Source of the DNA: Antilocapra americana
Taxonomy: Eukaryota; Chordata; Mammalia; Artiodactyla; Antilocapridae
Length of the DNA: 64,000 nucleotides
Direction of reading: 5' to 3'
NCBI GenBank assembly: GCA_007570785.1
Contig: ML661900.1
Coordinates: 8,626,039 to 8,690,038, forward strand
The position numbers and the translations under genes were made by a program. Of the stretch, positions 32,871-45,080 are shown piece after piece. The notes below the pieces were generated by a model. It was not told the origin of the DNA. It was given only the letters and a program-made list of their open reading frames with translations, and made no database searches. Position 1 is the stretch's first letter; each line of letters opens with the position of its first letter.

Positions 32871-33461
32871 AAATGATTATTGAACAGCTATTATGAGTCA
32901 AGCAAAGAGCCAAACAAATTGCTGGTTGAACAACTATAGTTGCTTTCCTTTTAGGTGCTAGAATGAAGCTATTTGACACAGCACAGAACTCTAATATTCA
33001 GTGTGGAGTGCAAATAAAAAGTAGTACCTAAGCTAATTTCATGCTTTTTTGTTTGTTTGTTTCTTACATGACTCACATTAGTTTCCATAGTATCACTGTT
33101 TAAAAGAAAAGAACAATTCCTTCTTTCCTTTGAAAATGATGAAACCTTAATATTTAAAAGCCTTTCTGTGCAAGCTATTGGTATGAAATATCACAACATC
33201 ACGTCTGATAGTTCAATTTAAATATTAATGAAAACCTTAAGCTTTATCTGGAATAGTTAATTTGGAATTTCAATTCTTATTCACCATCCTCGTGAAAAAG
33301 AGAAAAAGGAGAGAGAAGAAAGGGGGAGCCTGTATGTTCTAAAGGATTTGTGAATAAGATTCCCCAGCAGACGCACTGTTTACAGACAAAGCAGCACAGA
33401 TGTTACCTGTCTGTCACAGGGGAGGCCAGCCTGTAATGAGGCTCACTTGACTCGGTGTGCC
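32871..33461. other. Unassigned sequence, start of repeat-poor block
   Basis: I see no repeat I can name. The part 33350-33460 is GC-richer and carries a forkhead-type TGTTTAC at 33377-33383. Confidence 0.4.
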
Positions 33462-33491
33462 TGTGTGTGTGTGTATGTGTGTGTGTGTGTG
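33462..33491. repeat. (TG)n microsatellite, one interruption
   Basis: Thirty bases of TG with one TA, inside an otherwise repeat-poor region. Confidence 0.95.
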
Positions 33492-36400
33492 CATGAACAT
33501 CATAAAGCTAACTCACTGCAAAACCCGAATAGTAACTACCTGTAATCTGCCGTATACATACCACGTTCTGTAGGAGAATATTGGGGGCAAGGAGAACAAG
33601 AAAATAAGGCTCTGTTCCCTGAAATCCAGTTTAAATGGAGCAGAACAAGCGTGAATTTAAGATTACCTGGAATCTGTGAATCTACTTTTTTATTGATAAA
33701 TGACAGCAAACCTTAATTACATGACATAAAACAGTAAACATTCATGATTTTATGTAATATATAGGAGTATTCTTAGGTTAAATGGCCATCCGGAAAATAT
33801 GTTTCTGTGTCCCTATGGATTCAGGGCATAGGAAAGCCTGCTGCTTTTCAATCTTTTAGTGAATGCCCCCAAGAAAGTATTCTTGAATTTAGCTCATTGT
33901 GTTGTATGAATAGTGATTGATCTTGTCAGGAGAAAGCCAACCACACTTAGCCCCTTGCAAAGCCAACAGCTAAGGCCAATATCTTAGTCAAGTTCTCTTT
34001 GCCGCTGCTTCAGCTGTCAAAGTCACTGGTGCAATGCAGCATTCAAGGTAATTTCCATTTAGTGGTGAAAGCTGTTTTGTTCAATTTCTTGGCTTCTTTG
34101 TCTTTTTACTTGCCCCCTATCCGTCTAATATCATTCCCGTGTCATTGGCACACTTACATCTGCCTCACCTCGCTGATTTCTGCCCCCCTGCGTGACATGC
34201 CTAGAGCCCCAGTACTGCGGATGCATTATCCATCCAGGGCTTTGTTGCGTGGTGACATTCCAGAGCAGAGCTCAGCCCACGGGCATCTGCCAATGTGTAG
34301 GAACTCTCCTCTCTGGCAATTATTCAGTTTGATTACACACGATGATAAGCTATTAAGAGGCACTCATGCACAGCCCTTTATTTACCAACAGTTGAAATCT
34401 CCCCGTTTGCTTCCACTGTGTAAGAAGCTAATTGTGGTGAAGTAAACAAAAGGGAAGGGCAGTCACCTGTGGTGGGAACAGTGATGGAAGGTCGTGCATC
34501 TACGTCTCCCAAAGAGAGATGATGTCAACAGACTTGCTGGGTCCACTTCCCAAACTAGCACCTGTAAGTAGAGCACCTGGGAAAGAAGGCTATCTAGTGA
34601 TCATGACCACACAATCTGGGTTTTACAACTCCTGTTTCTGTTTTTAATCATTCATATATACATTCTCTTAGGCCATCAACAAAATGCAAATTAGGGTTTC
34701 AAAGAAAGCCTAGACAAAGGAAGTTCTTTATAACAACTATATAACAATGGCTATCCAAAATTTTATGATTCCATTTACAATTTGTAGATAGTTGCTTTAT
34801 TAATTAGGTTACAAGTATATTTTCTGATTAATAATTCACAGCAAATAGCCTTGCATAGAAATTCTTATGTCAACATTCTCTAACTCTTAAAAAAGTACAT
34901 AATAGAAGACGTGTGTTGAGTGCATATACATACCGGTTTGTGAGTCTTTTTAGACTGTTTGATCTAAACAAAAAGTTGTACACAGAATAGAGTCTTTCAT
35001 CCTGGAAAATATCTGTATGAAGACATCTTTAATTCCCTCAAAATCACTGTAAATAATCACATGCCTTCAGTCTGGAGAAATTCCATCTTGCCTCTAATGT
35101 CCTTTTATCTCTTTCCACAATCCCATTGAGCCGATGCCCAACACAGGCATTTTGGAATCTGGAGGAAGAAAGAGGAAATTTGTTTACCAGGTAGTGTTGG
35201 AAAGTAAATGGCTTTCCTTTGAGGGTTTCCTTCCTTTTCACAGCTTTGAATTTGGAGCCCATCCTCCTCTACTTTTATCCCCACTTGCTAATGCATTGCC
35301 TCCTCCCAGGGCAGCATCAATAAAGAGACCCCGAGATCCTGTTTTGAGTTTCTTTACACTCAGCCACAACTGGGAATGTGATTTCTAGCAGTATACAATG
35401 AAATCTTGCTTTTGCAGGGGGAAAAGAAGGAGATGAAAACTGCAATGCCCTGTGGAATTCACAGCAATGAGAATGGACTGTGCCCTTGTGAATATACTAC
35501 ACCTATTTTTGTATTTATAAACTATTCTCTTATGTCCATATGGGTAGTTGCTTCAATAGTATGCACATTCCACGCATTGTATGTAATGATAACTGTAGGG
35601 ATGGCATTACTAATATATTTTCATACACACCCACATTTGCACATAGGTACTAAGCTGACATGTCTATTTTCTTTTATGCATATGTTTTCCAGTGATTGAT
35701 CTCTGAAAGTCAGCAAGTGAGATAAATGTTTTAGATATAAATACAACTAACACCTAGAAGCCCAGTTAGAACTCTGGAAAAATTTTCTAAACACACTGTC
35801 TTCCTTCAGTAAGACCATGAGTGGCTACAGAAATATAAGAAATCTTGTTAGTACATACAGAGTGTCTGATGTGCCTTTGTGATATTTTTATACTGAATTA
35901 CCTACCTCCACAAACAAGTATCCAAAATATCTAAATATTTTTTTCAGAGAATTATAGTTAAATTGCCATTATTTTGGCAATACAGACATTATGAGCTTAG
36001 AAAATCATTTCTAGAAACCTATAAAACATTAAAATATGGGTATTGCAAAATTTAATTGGAAATTTAAGAAATACCAAAAAGTTCTTCTTATGTTTCAAAT
36101 TTCTGTGATGATAAAATTGTTACCACTAATTTTCTGATCGTTAAACCAAGATAAAGAAAATATTCCATTGTCCAGTCTCTCCACTTTCCCAATCTGTTTG
36201 TACTGTCACATGTTCATAAGTATTATTCACAGAAGCTGGAATTTCTGATCTGTAAATGTTTTATTTTTCATCAAAAATGACCCTAAATTTATTTTTAAAT
36301 GCTTTTTAAATGACTCAGGATAAATATAGAATGAAATTCTTTAAAATTCTTTAAAATGAAATTGACAACTTTGTTTAAAAGCTATAATACAAAATTGTAA

Positions 36401-37067
36401 GTTCACAAGTCTTATATTAAATAAAAATCACAGAAACAAGTCAATCAAGACACTCTCCAGATATTTTAAGAAAAATGCCAGTATTCAGAGATATAAATCT
36501 ACCTTTATAAACATAAAACAGTACTTATTCTTTGAGTTTCTTATGAGAATTCCAATTTATTCAGTTTCTGAACCAGAAAATATTCTTCTAAGTTTTATTT
36601 GAAACAGAAATTTCCCTTGATGGTGGCATTTGATAAAAAGTGACTATCATCCATCAGTCTAATAGGACATTGACTCATAGTTTCTGAGTCCTAGAATAGA
36701 CAATCTTTCCAAATTCCAAGGAGCTCACAATATAGTGGATATCAAGTTGTTTAACTTTTGGGGCTATTATAGTTTTTCAAAATACATAATCAGAAGGAAT
36801 ATTCTCTTATGATTTTGTGTACAGATCACTCCAACAGTGCTACCGTAAAGCAGCTAAAACTGGAGGAAGACAGTAATTTCTACAATGTCAAAAAGCCATT
36901 GGCATTGCCATTGGTATTAGCCTCTTTATTACAATAACCACTCTATTAATACTCTTCCATAGTGGACAAATTTAGTACTGTGAATAGGATAATTATCAGT
37001 TATAGAAAATGCAGAAGAAAATTTGGAAATGGTTCTCTCCAAATTATCCTTTGGTATTTTCTGTTAT
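33492..37067. other. Repeat-poor block, candidate regulatory DNA
   Basis: About 3.6 kb without a SINE, LINE or LTR that I recognise, in a window otherwise rich in them. The part 33960-34460 is GC-richer and includes the longest open frame outside repeats (148 codons, 33999-34445). Its translation has no domain, no signal of codon bias and no splice context, so I do not call a gene. Absence of insertions over this length can reflect selection or chance. Confidence 0.45.
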
Positions 37068-37212
37068 GAACTTCCCTGGTGGCTCAGGCAGTAGAGAATC
37101 TGCCAGCAATGCGAGAGACCTGGGTTCAATCCTTGGGTTGAGAAGATCTGGAGAAGGGGCATGGCATCCCACTCTAGTATTCTTCACTGGAAAATTTCAT
37201 GGACAGAGGAGC
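37068..37212 (+). mobile_element. Bov-tA SINE, 3'-truncated, plus strand
   Basis: Head and most of the BovA body (cttccctggtggctcaggcag to catggacagaggagcc). The last 60 or so bases are missing, which is unusual since retrotransposition normally loses the 5' end; a later deletion is the likely cause. Confidence 0.9.
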
Positions 37213-37289
37213 CAATTTTTGTTCATTAAAAGAAGATTTAATCATGAATGCCATACTTATTTTTAAACTTGTCTGGTAAAGAGAACCTG

Positions 37290-37605
37290 CATTTTGCTAT
37301 GTGGTTTCTCTTTCCAGGAGTGTTCTTCCCTTGTTGGTGTATTTGACCAAACCTACTCCATTCTTCAAGAAGACCCAGTTCTTAGTGGCCCATTGCATAC
37401 AACAATTTTCTCTCTACACAAATTTGCTCTCTTCCTCTCAAGTGCTCTCATAGATTGACCTTTGGCCCCAGTTCCTGCAGAGCCCTGACTCTGCTGTGTA
37501 GGGTTATCTTTGTTTTATTCTGTCTCCTGACTGGACTATGTATTTTGTGAGGGCGAGGATCATGTCTTCCTTGCCACAGAGCCTCAAACCATATCCAATA
37601 TATGA
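37290..37605 (+). mobile_element. L2-like LINE 3' part, plus strand
   Basis: Motif order of the L2 3' end: caggagtgttcttccc, ttcaagaagacccagttc, and ctgactggactatgtattttgtgagggcgaggatcatgtcttc. A further match to L2 3' text, caggacagggactttgcc, is at 37795-37812 and may be part of the same or a second copy. Confidence 0.6.
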
Positions 37606-37930
37606 TAAAATAGTACAGGGAGATATAGACAAAGTGCTAGGGAAGTTTTTATATAAAAGTACATAGCACAAAGAGTTTACTGCTATACTTTCTTCCCATT
37701 GCTTCCAAGCTCTTATTTTGTTTTGTTTGGAAGGTGAGGATGTTTTCCAGGGGTGGGGAAGGGAGGGAGGGATTGGAATAAATGGCAAGCATCTGCAGGA
37801 CAGGGACTTTGCCTTATTTGTGTCAGAGCCCCCAGTACATGCATTCTCTGTAGAGAGCAGACAGTATTGTAATGAGTCATTCATCTTTAAAGCAGGTCAT
37901 AGTCTCAACTGAAAATAACTCAGGCTTGTC

Positions 37931-37999
37931 ATTTATAAATGTTATAATAAAGATAATAAATATACTTATTATAACATTTATAAATGTTATAATAAGTAT
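37931..37999. repeat. Perfect 38-bp AT palindrome with 20-bp direct repeat
   Basis: 37962-37999 is a perfect palindrome with 19-base arms and no loop. A 20-base unit within it, atttataaatgttataataa (37976-37995), also occurs at 37931-37950, 45 bases upstream. The composition is 92% or more A+T. Confidence 0.97.
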
Positions 38000-38124
38000 T
38001 TGCTGTCTGATGTTAGAAAAAAATTAAACATTATTAAAAGTGCTTTGACTGTAGGTAATCCACAATTAATGCAAAGCAGATACACATGCTAACAAAAGCA
38101 TTGTCTTTTATTGTCTTCAGAACA

Positions 38125-38500
38125 TTCACTTATTCATTCACATGTTCATTAATTTATTCTCCTATTCATTCAATAATTATTTATTATTTACCAGTTACCT
38201 ATTGTATGTACACAGTGCTAGTTTCCATGTGATTTGCAGTGTGGTGATGAAGACAAATGTTTAAGAGATAATAACAGAAATAATGATCAAAAAACAGCTG
38301 GAAAAAGTGCTGGTTGCTAATAGAGAAAGTATATGGGAACCTTAATCTTGTCAAGTACTGGGTGGGGGTGGGAGGTTGGGATGGATCAAGGAAAAAAATC
38401 ATTGAGGAAATACCAATTAAGTGGAGTCCAGGAGCAGAAGGAAAAGCTGGCAGTACAAGGACTGAAGGAAAGGAAAAGAAATCAGTGAGCCTTTGAGATA
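38125..38500 (-). mobile_element. L2-like LINE fragment, minus strand
   Basis: Complement of the L2 3' end: ttcattcaataattatttatt, acacagtgctagtttcc, gatgaagacaaatg, then gagtccaggagcagaaggaa. Highly diverged. Confidence 0.5.
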
Positions 38501-38613
38501 GAGAGAATGACAAGGGAATGTTCTAATCCCTTAAGGTACGTTTTTAAAAAGGTACATTTTACATGAGGTAAGAACAAAGTGAGTGGGGTGTGACAAAGCA
38601 GGACTCAAGATAT

Positions 38614-39215
38614 CCGTTCAGTTCAGTTCAGTCGTTCAGTCGTGTCCAACTCTTTGCGACCCTGTGGACCACAGCATGCCAGGCCTCCCTTGTCCATTAC
38701 CAACTCCTGGAGTTTACCCAAACTCATGTCCATCAAGTTGGTGATACCATCCAACCATCTCATCCTCTGTTATCCCCTTCTCCTGCCCTCCATCTTTCCC
38801 AGCATCAGGTTCTTTTCAAATGAGTCAACTCTTTGCATCAGGTGGCCAAAGTATTGTTTCAGCTTCAACATCAGTCCTTCTAATGAACACTCAGGACTGA
38901 TCTCCTTTAGAATGGACTGGTTGGACTTCCTTGCAATACGAGGGACTCTCAAGAGGCTTCTCCAACACCACAGTTCAAAAGCATCAATTCTTCAGCACTC
39001 AGCTTTCTTTATAGTCCAACTCTCACATCCATACATGACCACTGGAAAAACCATAGCTTTGACTAGACAGGCCTTTGTAGGCAAAGCAATGTCTCTGCTT
39101 TTAAATATGCTGTCTAGTTGGTCATAATTTTCCTTCCAAGAAGTATGGTTCTTTTAATTTCATGGCTGAAGTCACCATCTACAGTGATTTTGGAGCCCCC
39201 AAAATAAAGTCAGCC
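38614..39215 (-). mobile_element. BovB LINE 3' part, minus strand
   Basis: About 600 bp with a cagttcagttcagtcgttcag left end and ggagcccccaaaataaagt right end. A 21-bp target duplication at 38593-38613 and 39216-39236 differs at four positions, all transitions, so this insertion is older than the copies with perfect duplications. Confidence 0.93.
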
Positions 39216-39236
39216 ACAAAGTGGGACTCGGGATAT

Positions 39237-41500
39237 AAATTGAGAATTATATAGGAATCAAAGGAAAATAAATGACATTCATCAAGTTGCTGAGATCACC
39301 ATTTATATTTTTAATATGCTAAAAATATTTAAGCAATTATCAAGAAATTTCTAAATTCCAGCCCATAAAAATCTTTAAATTTTTGGTAATTATTTTTAAG
39401 GAATTTGGAATTGGGAAATCTGGGATCCGATTACAGAAATTAGACATTAGGGTAGGCCTGATTCTCATGAATGGAAAGAGGAGATGGGGTATGATGAAAA
39501 TTTAAGGATGTGGAACCATGACTGAATTGTGGTTAGCCCCAGTGAACTCAATTTTCCAGACCAAACAAACAAACAAATATGTTTTAGATTTGCTGTTACA
39601 ATAGTAATAATAATGTCTCAGCCAGCTCTGGGCAAGTGATGATGAGGAACTGACCCTACTAGAAGGACTGAATAACAGGGCTCACAAAATAGGAGCTTTA
39701 CCAATAAACTTTTGTGCCTTGCCTCTCTATTTAAATTCCATAGGTAAAAAGCCACTGTCTTCTGCTTTAGAGAAATACACAGCGTATGTGCATCAATGGA
39801 GTCTAAAGCAAGATACATCACCATGACAACCATAACTCCAGTCTGGGGCCAGAAAATAGATATCCTATGATGTACAGAATTTTATCGATGTGGTAGTTTT
39901 GTGCAATTCCCAGGAATCTGGTAGCAGAGACAGGATATGAGGAAGAAGTTATTATATACTGTTTATCATGTAGGTTAGTAAGTAGCATCTCTATACAGCT
40001 CATTTCCTCTACCATATCCTACCATTATTCAGAAATGGTTATCCATCTGATAAGTATGGCTTTGGCATTATGGGGAGGAGGTTGGCTACTGACAAATGTT
40101 TCCTCATGATTTAGACTATTGTCTTAAATTGATTTTAGGTGGCTTTTTAAATTGCTAGGCATTATCATGTATTTGCTTTTCAGTGTTATTCTTGGAACAC
40201 TTCAGGTTAGAAATAAATACCAAATATTCATCTGTTAATGTTTGTGTATATATTAATTATACACTATAGGAGATTTATCTTGTGGCATATCCACATGCCA
40301 TATTAATGCATTTGTTATGTCTGATGGATTAATATGGAGATGATCAGTATAGGATTAATGTTTGTAAGTGATAAGTTACCAAGAATCTTAAGAAAAAGGA
40401 TGAGAGAATTAGAAGCTGCACTGCTAATTACACAGGTTTCTAGATTTTTTCCATTTCTTCTGTCAAGTTCAAACCAAAAAAAATTTGAAAAAAAGGAAAT
40501 TTTCACTTTATTCAAAGTGAATTTCATGTATTATGTGGTTCACAGCTAGGAAAACAATATTATTTTAAACTTTTCTCACATTAATAGAGAATATAAAATC
40601 TTTTTTTATAGCAAAGCTTCAAGTTAAAAATATGACACTTTTTATATATTCATGAAAACTAGTAACTCATTGTTTAAAATCTGGAAATTCTATTCAAGCA
40701 TATGGGATAGTAAGTGAGAATATGAACATCTTTTATAGTCACAACAATTTAAGCATGCAGTTGTTGTTTTATTCAATTAAACAATTTAAGTTTTATTCCT
40801 GTTTCTTTTTATGTATCCATAGACACATCTTCAATAGCAATGATTTAATCTCTCAACAAATCTTTTGAGGGGAGGAAGATTGACATGAGCAAGTGAATTC
40901 TGAGTGAAAGATGAGGAAAGAAAAAATCACTTTCAAATATTTTTCATGACTAGAAGACCCGCCTTTTGTTTATATTCAATTTACACTTGACTGCTCATTA
41001 ACATATATCCTTATTCGTCTTTTCATTAGCAGGGATTCATAGCAACCTAGAAAGAGACAGACCAGCATTGTAAGCTTTCTTGCACAATAGGGTGGAGGAC
41101 AAAGTTGTCTTGTTTGTATAACTTTGGCCTTTTTGATGTTACTGGGCAGTAATAGAGCACCCTTACAGAGAGCAGCCCTGATTATAGACATGGGGATGAT
41201 GAATGAGCAATTCATCCAAAGGTTCTTTTGGAGAGGCAAACAGTCTTAGACCTGTGAGTGAAATACTCTCCAGGCAGCTGGGGAATAGGTCAATTCAATG
41301 TCATTCTGTCCCTGAAAGTACTTTCTGTTCTAGGCATAGGGTCTTTTCAAGGCAGCAAGAAGTGTCACACAGATGACTCCGTGTCATGCACAGGTGCTGG
41401 TTGGATTCAGTCCTCAGACCTGGGATTACAGCCTATTCAGATCACCAGTGAGATGTGAAAGAATTCCAGTCCAGGATCAGAAACAAAGCAAGCATTCTCC
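39237..41500. other. Unassigned sequence, no gene recognised
   Basis: About 2.3 kb with a short CAAA run (39560-39577) and otherwise nothing I can name. Frames of 70-87 codons occur on both strands without domains. Confidence 0.4.
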
Positions 41501-41516
41501 TTTTTTTTTTTTTTTT
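41501..41516. repeat. (T)16 run
   Basis: Sixteen T with no recognisable SINE or LINE attached on either side. Confidence 0.95.
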
Positions 41517-41619
41517 CAGTTGGTTTTCCATGATCCATTTCAAATATGAATTCTCCATTTATCTTGCTAAAATTTACCATTAAATCACTGCTTTAGATCC
41601 TGACTTACTGTTTGTTTCT

Positions 41620-41765
41620 CTTTGTGATGTCACTAAGCTATCTTCTTTTCTGCTTTTCACTTCATCTACAAAGATGGGGATAAGATCATCTAATTCACAG
41701 TGATATTTCCAGGATTAAAGACATGACACACAAAAGACTATTGCACAATCTTTGGGACATAAGAA
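41620..41765 (+). mobile_element. MIR-like SINE, plus strand
   Basis: Weak MIR text: tgtgatgtcactaagctatc, tcatctacaaagatggggataa, a caggattaaagacatg motif and tgcacaatctttgggacataag. Confidence 0.5.
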
Positions 41766-43219
41766 GTTGGTTGTCTTCCAAACACATAAATCAGAGATTT
41801 AGCTCTCTTGAGTATTTTGTTCTCATTCTTCAACTGTTTCCGGTAGATGTACTATTAAAGATAAAAATATAAAACCTTAACTTAATAGGTCTCTATGAAA
41901 AACCGGAACTCCATAATGAAATTTCAGGCTGAGGACTTTATGGTATGCATTGGTAGTTTCCTAGTTCTGTATTTACGAGCCTGCCTTAGATTGGTGAGGG
42001 ATGTATATTCTCAATAATAGGAAAGAAATTGGAGAAGTTGGAGATGAAGTGAAATCTCCAATTCTTTATCATTAGGTAGCCTACGTTTTGGAGTCTCCCG
42101 CTATCACTGTGGGCTTAGACTAGAGTTATGAGAGAGAAATAATAATTGTAAGTTGAAGTAGTACTTCCAAATATCTTCAAGGTAATGGGTAATCATTTAA
42201 AGTGCTTTTCCATGTGTAAACTCAGCTTGATTTAGAAATCATAAGGAAAAATAAAATATAACTTTAATTAGATGAAAGTATATTTGATATCATAAGGGTA
42301 TTTTGCATAATTAGACATTTTTAAGACCATCAAATCTCTGTAACATTAGGCAGAGTGTGGTCAAAAGTCTCTATCTTAAAAGTTATGTTGAAGATTTATA
42401 TCTATAAATGTGATATTAAGGGAAGGATAATGCCAGAACTGCTATTATTATATAAGCTTAATGCTTGCTAAAATTTGACAATATCAGAAAATCCAGAATA
42501 ATTCTATTTTCTCTTAATGGTTGCTAGGGATATTGTACCACTAAATAAAATTTCATTTGTAAATATTTTATTGTGGTATACTGTAAAAATATAATTTTGG
42601 TCATCATCATCTCAGGATCTGGTTTACCATATCCAAAATGAAGGAGGTAGTAACATACATTTGTGATCAAAGGATCACAAAGTTACATGGTAAGAGCTTG
42701 TAGAAACAAATCTTGCATTTAAATCCTAAAAGTCACCCAAATATACTTATGAGTTGAATTCTAATTTCATAGTAAGTCTTAATGCTTTGTTATAATTAGT
42801 TTTAAAGTTACTGCCAAAGTTGACTATGTTCATAAAACTATAAATCTTGGAGAAAATATTCTGGTACTTTCCAAAACATTGCAATGGAACAAAGCATTTT
42901 TAATAATTTCCAAGAATACATCATTATTTTTATTTCTTTTTAAATAATATTCTCAATTCCTAAGTACATAGTTTGGAGGGATAATGTTAGACTGCACACT
43001 CTAAGACCTACTTTGAGGTCGGTTTAGGGTGGAAGCTGATTGCAATTTAATTGCTTCAACTTCTGATAACAAATAAAGGGACAGAAAGCAATACTTGAAA
43101 AAAAAATACATCCTGAAAATAGTCTTATCTCTTATGATATCTTCCTAAAATTTTAACTGTCAAGGAGTAACTAGTCAATGAAATGAATGTGACATTAGCT
43201 ATGTTTCATTAGTGTGTAG
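41766..43219. other. Unassigned AT-rich sequence
   Basis: About 1.45 kb, with no gene or nameable repeat. Confidence 0.4.
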
Positions 43220-43740
43220 GTTACTATCTTAGTAGTTATTTATTATTTATTCAACAGACATTCACTGAGCATTATAAGGTGCACAGTATCTTTGTTAAAT
43301 ATTGAGCCATTTGAAGTAATGTAGTTTTATACAGCAGGGATAACCTCAAAACTTAGGTAGAAATATATACAAACTTTCAATAATTCAAAATAAAAATATT
43401 TGGATAATGAGATAGAAGTTCATGAAATTTATGAAAGAAAGCCAATTAAAGATATGCCGTATGAAGGAGAGTTGAGCTGGATGGGCATGATTTGTATGGC
43501 TAGACAGAGGAAGAAGATAGATAGCATCCTGAAATAAAAGGTAACATAAATAGTAGCCTGAGATCAAGAAAGAGTGTGTTGTATTTAATAGAGATTCGGG
43601 AAACTATAATGGTCTCAGTGGATTATTTATAGTAGTGTAAAATGAGGTTAGAGTTTTGAAAGCCAAGCTGAGGTTTTAGAATTTATACAATGAAAACTAA
43701 GAAGTTATGAGACGCTTAAAGGAAATCCTATCCTGCTGAC
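43220..43740 (-). mobile_element. L2-like LINE, minus strand, highly diverged
   Basis: Opens with the complement of an L2 3' end (atttattcaacagacattcactgagc) and continues with weak matches such as aatgaggttagagttttgaaagcc near 43648. Confidence 0.42.
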
Positions 43741-43769
43741 ACTACTGAAAATTGCTTCAGTATTTCTGA

Positions 43770-44150
43770 AAATTTTCATATCCTTTGACCCAAAATTACT
43801 ACTTCTAGGAATTTATCCTGAGGGGGAAAAATTAGAGGTGATTTTAAAATGAGTATTCTACAATACAATTAATTATATTTAGAAACTCAATTTTGCCTAA
43901 AAATGTTCAAATATAGGGATACAGTTAAATAAATTAGGATATCTCTCGGGAACATGAAATTCTCATTAAACCTGAGGTATTAAAAAAATATCTATGACAT
44001 AAAAATGTAATGCTATATAATAAATTAGACAGGTCAAAAACATTCTGGTAGTATTAAAAAATGCACTAAAATATTAATGCTGCTTATCAGTACATGAGTA
44101 ATATTCTGGGTGATTATTTTCTTTTGTCCTTTTCAGGACAGCCTTTTTAC
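43770..44150 (+). mobile_element. Ancient L1M LINE 3' region, plus strand
   Basis: Collinear L1M motifs: tttgacccaaaattactacttctaggaatttatcctgag, aaatgttcaaatatagggatacagttaaataaattaggatatc, aatgctatataataaatt, and atgagtaatattctgggtga. Confidence 0.7.
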
Positions 44151-44242
44151 ATGGAATATCTATCATCCTGTAGTACATAATACTTTTCAAAAAATAAATA
44201 ATCATGAAATAATCTGTGGCGAGATGTTGATATAAAGATTTC

Positions 44243-44450
44243 TATATGGTAAAGAGTCTGCTTGCTAATGCAGGAGATGCAAGAAACATGATTCAATCTC
44301 TGGGTTGGGAAGATCCCCTGGAACAGGAAATTGTAACCCACTGCTGTATCCTTGCCTGGAAAATTCCATGGACTGAGGAAACTGACAGGCTACAGTCCAT
44401 ATGGTCTTAAAGAGTCAGACATGAATGAGTGACTGAGCACACGCACACAC
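44243..44450 (+). mobile_element. Bov-tA SINE, plus strand, head clipped
   Basis: Starts within the head (tatggtaaagagtctgc) and ends in a short CA-type tail (acacgcacacacat, about 44437-44450). Confidence 0.9.
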
Positions 44451-44789
44451 ATATTTAGGAAGACTAAGGTGCGAGAATGTGATGAGATACAGGGAGGGAG
44501 GTGGTGTATGCAACTTATATACCTGAGATGAGGAATGAAATGCAAAGAGCAGACAGGTGGAAGAAATATGATCAGGATCTTATATTTGGTTGGAAATAAA
44601 GTATGAAGGAGAAATATTGTCAAAATACAAGCCTAAAAATTGAAATGAAAATCTGTACTTTCAATGAGGAAATCAATGATGATTTTGATATTCAATTATT
44701 AGAGTTTACCACTATGATAAGTACCCAAAATATGAGGATGCAAAAAAGAAGCAGCTGAAAATATGTGTTTAAGAATCAAGTAATAGTTT

Positions 44790-45080
44790 AAGCTGTTAAA
44801 GATAGTTAGTTAGAAAATGAAAAGAGAGCAGGAAGAACAGAGGCCCAAACCTGAGCTTTGGAAAATAATTAAAATCCAAAAATGGAGGAGGATAAGCTAG
44901 CAAAAAACTTAGAGAAAAATAGTCTATGAATGGGAGGTTGGAGAAAGAAGCAATCCACCATGTCACTGAACTACAAAAAATAAGAGAATGTTTCAGTGAG
45001 ACAGTCATTAGAGTTGTCAAATAGTGTAATGTTCAGAAAAAATACATGAGAAAATAGAACATTAGTAAAGGGATAAGCAT
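44790..45080 (-). mobile_element. L2 LINE reverse-transcriptase region remnant, minus strand
   Basis: Complement of the L2 palm region, recognised by motif order: cccaaacctgagctttgg, atggaggaggataagc, a caccatgtcactgaac stretch, gagaatgtttcagtgag and gttgtcaaatagtg. All frames are closed. Confidence 0.52.
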
